This document shows, in pieces, positions 61,950 through 64,000 of a DNA stretch of 64,000 nucleotides. The translations under genes were made by a program, and so were the position numbers. The first letter of the stretch is position 1. Each line of letters begins with the position of its first letter. The DNA is from Phycomyces blakesleeanus NRRL 1555(-) (lineage: Eukaryota > Mucoromycota > Mucoromycetes > Mucorales > Phycomycetaceae), in contig NW_017265138.1 in NCBI RefSeq assembly GCF_001638985.1, positions 310,001 to 374,000 of the forward strand, given 5' to 3'. A model generated the notes under the pieces. That model did not search any database and was not told where the DNA came from. It worked only from the letters and a program-made list of their open reading frames with translations.

Positions 61950-63148
61950 TTTTATTGTAGCAGATTTTGAAGCTCAAGCACAAGAACAAGAACAAAATGT
62001 GGAGCACCGATGGACTCTCCTGAATAGGAAGTTAGGATTTATCGACTGGAATTATATATATGTGTATACTTAATATTTACCTTTAATAAATAAATAAACA
62101 AATATGTGAACATTATCTTCAAGCGTGTATTATACTTGTACTTGCATATTTACAAAATACAGATATGCTTATAAATCTGTAGAAAAATGAAGACATATGT
62201 TAGTAATAAAGCAACTTGTCACATTTTCAGTAAATAAGCACTTCTTACATTGATTATATTTTATCTTTATAGAATTTATCTTTTAATAAATATTGATATA
62301 TTCAAGTATTTTGGCTGAGGTCGTATGCCTAATACATGTTATTATTAGAAGAGACAAAGACTGTGGCCTCCCCTTCTTTCCCCTCCATCTTACTTTACAT
62401 AATTAAATACTATTTGCTTAACAATGATAATGAGTACAGCATATACCTACCAATAATCTATTTCGAAAGTTTTGTATAAATAAATAAATAATACAGGGCT
62501 TTTATTTGGCATTTAAAAAAATTGAGAAATATTTAGACAAAGAGAAATTGGTTTTCAGGCAAAGTAGATAATTATTCAAAAATATTGCCTGCAATCGTCT
62601 AAATGTTTCAAAGAGACAAGGTGTTTACGTTACAGTGACTGTATCGTCACAGAGGATTAAATGCTGGTCAAAAAGAGATGCTCAATTTGTGTTTATTTTA
62701 TAAAAGAACATTTGAACTTTTTGACAATCTAGAGCTGTACTTTATTTACTGGTTTTTAAAGCCTATAATACACTGTGGCAATGACATGTTAATGCTGTAA
62801 AAAATATGACGACACTTGCTTTGTTAACTTGGAAAGGAACCCATTGACCAACAGTTTTCCAAAGATCTGATAAAGGCCAACAAACAACCAGCAATCACCA
62901 CATCAATACCCACAGCAGCAACAATAAAAATAAAAATCCTGTCAGTGTATCGAAAACAGTTTGTCCCTCTGAGTCGCTTAGACAATTACAGGTAAATATG
63001 TAAACATCTACGCCTACTTTGAAAACTAGTTTCTCTTTGTCTAAATTTCATTCTCGTTTCGTCCACAAAAGGTAAACATATTGTCTACAGTTACATTTTG
63101 ATTCGTCTAAAACATTTCTCAAATTGTCTCAATTTCAAGTAGAAACAC

Positions 63149-64000
63149 TGTATTATATCGTACCACCAACCAAAATAATATATTTTGTTGAATTTTCCCT
63201 ACAGTCTGTTTTTAAAGATAGGAATATGATATATTCAGGCCAGCAACTCTAAGCCCTTTGACTTTTGTTGGAATTAAGTAACCCTTGAGGAGACGGTCCC
63301 CTTCTAATTTTGTTTTATTGGTCTTATATACATACATATAGATAAGTGTGTGTGTGTATTACACAATTAGAGAAATCTTCTTGTTAGTCTTGAGCTAATC
63401 ATTATATATAATACAATATATATATATATATATATAAATATATAGTTTGCACAAAAAAAAATTTTTTTTTGTGTAAAGATGTTTTCTTTTACGAAAGTAT
63501 TAAAAAAAAATACTTGGCTTTTATATGAAGTCAAATTATCACACAATCTCACTTGGCTTGATACATTTTTTATGAATTTATTGTTACAAATAAATACTTG
63601 CTTATATGACATTTACAAATACTTTTATTGTGTTTGTATGTTTTTTTTTTAAAATAAATAAATATATAAATAAATAAAATAGTGCTCTTGAGATTAATGT
63701 ACCCAGTACAGATGGGAAAGAAATAAAATAAGCTTTTAAAGCATTGAAAAAATTAAACTAGTTGAATATCAAGAAGTGTATACATGATATTTAGACTTTT
63801 TTTTTAGTTGAATGTTTTATTGCCAGGAACTCCTCCAATACACACTAAAAGGCCATGAAAAATAACGCCGGAAACCATTAATCCAATCAACCAATCCATG
63901 GTATTCAAAAAAAAATGTTATTGAGGATATGATAGGATGCACGAAATTTTTATATTATAGCAGCCATTCATTTTTTTTTCTTTTTTCGACTATTGAAAAA
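63149..64000. other. AT-rich end of window, no confident gene
   Basis: A/T runs and (TA)n at about 63416-63435. A 31-codon minus-strand frame (63899-63804: MDWLIGLMVSGVIFHGLL and more) encodes a plausible single membrane segment. It may be the last exon of a gene or a very small membrane protein; not recognised. Confidence 0.35.

Larger units (their letters stand above)
58804..63148. repeat. 4.3-kb palindrome (fold-back-like inverted repeat)
   Basis: Left arm 58804-60866 and right arm 60996-63148 are inverted copies around a 129-nt centre (60867-60995). Outer parts of the arms look identical. Near the centre (about 60700-60866 versus 60996-61165) I count roughly ten differences, so the arms are distinct sequences. 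The left arm contains the 100-N gap. Gene content is limited to a 47-codon frame in each arm and a low-complexity Lys/Glu-rich frame. Confidence 0.9.

Overview
The window looks like nuclear DNA of a filamentous fungus of the Mucoromycota, most likely Mucorales. The genes are split by many short, AT-rich GT-AG introns, and two introns appear to be GC-AG. Intergenic DNA is very AT-rich and full of microsatellites. The gene set fits this group: a ricin-B-type small lectin-like protein, Zn2Cys6 regulators, a presenilin, and an SNZ/Pdx1-type vitamin B6 enzyme. A species-level call would be a guess. All exon joins were worked out by hand from splice signals and reading phase.

Layout. 1-4.8 kb: a minus-strand kelch-repeat membrane-protein gene that is probably a pseudogene (two frameshifts and a stop). 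8.5-10.8 kb: a low-complexity protein of unknown role. 13.6-15.2 kb: an MFS sugar transporter, followed 0.8 kb downstream by a same-strand thiamine pyrophosphate (TPP) riboswitch aptamer with no recognisable gene after it. 20.0-22.0 kb: an AMFR/gp78-like membrane RING E3 ligase. 22.6-32.7 kb: four consecutive minus-strand genes: a ricin-B-like protein, Pdx1/SNZ (vitamin B6), Dcc1 (cohesion and replication) and SF1/BBP (branch-point binding).

33.0-40.9 kb is a transposon nest. It holds a nearly complete CACTA-type element (33824-38714) with 15-bp CACTA termini, an intact Tnp2-like transposase and a divergent coiled-coil partner gene. The element abuts a relic that resembles the end of a TnpB/Fanzor-type nuclease. 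Around it lie three kinds of MITE, including clear PIF/Harbinger-type (TTA target duplication) and TA-duplicating copies.

41.3-44.3 kb: a presenilin (intramembrane aspartyl protease) whose open frame starts with a MYND zinc finger, an unusual fusion. 45.1-46.7 and 52.9-56.2 kb: two Zn2Cys6 transcription factors, separated by about 6 kb with no confident gene. 57.0-58.1 kb: histidinol-phosphatase (HIS2). 58.8-63.1 kb: a 4.3-kb near-perfect palindrome with arms of about 2.1 kb and a 129-nt centre. It contains an assembly gap whose missing sequence can be inferred from the other arm. The rest, to 64.0 kb, has no confident gene.

The genes do not form one pathway. Housekeeping functions (splicing, replication/cohesion, histidine and vitamin B6 synthesis, ER protein quality control) are interleaved with mobile DNA. 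The observations most worth checking are the MYND-presenilin fusion, the orphan TPP riboswitch, the palindrome and the Fanzor-like relic at the CACTA boundary.
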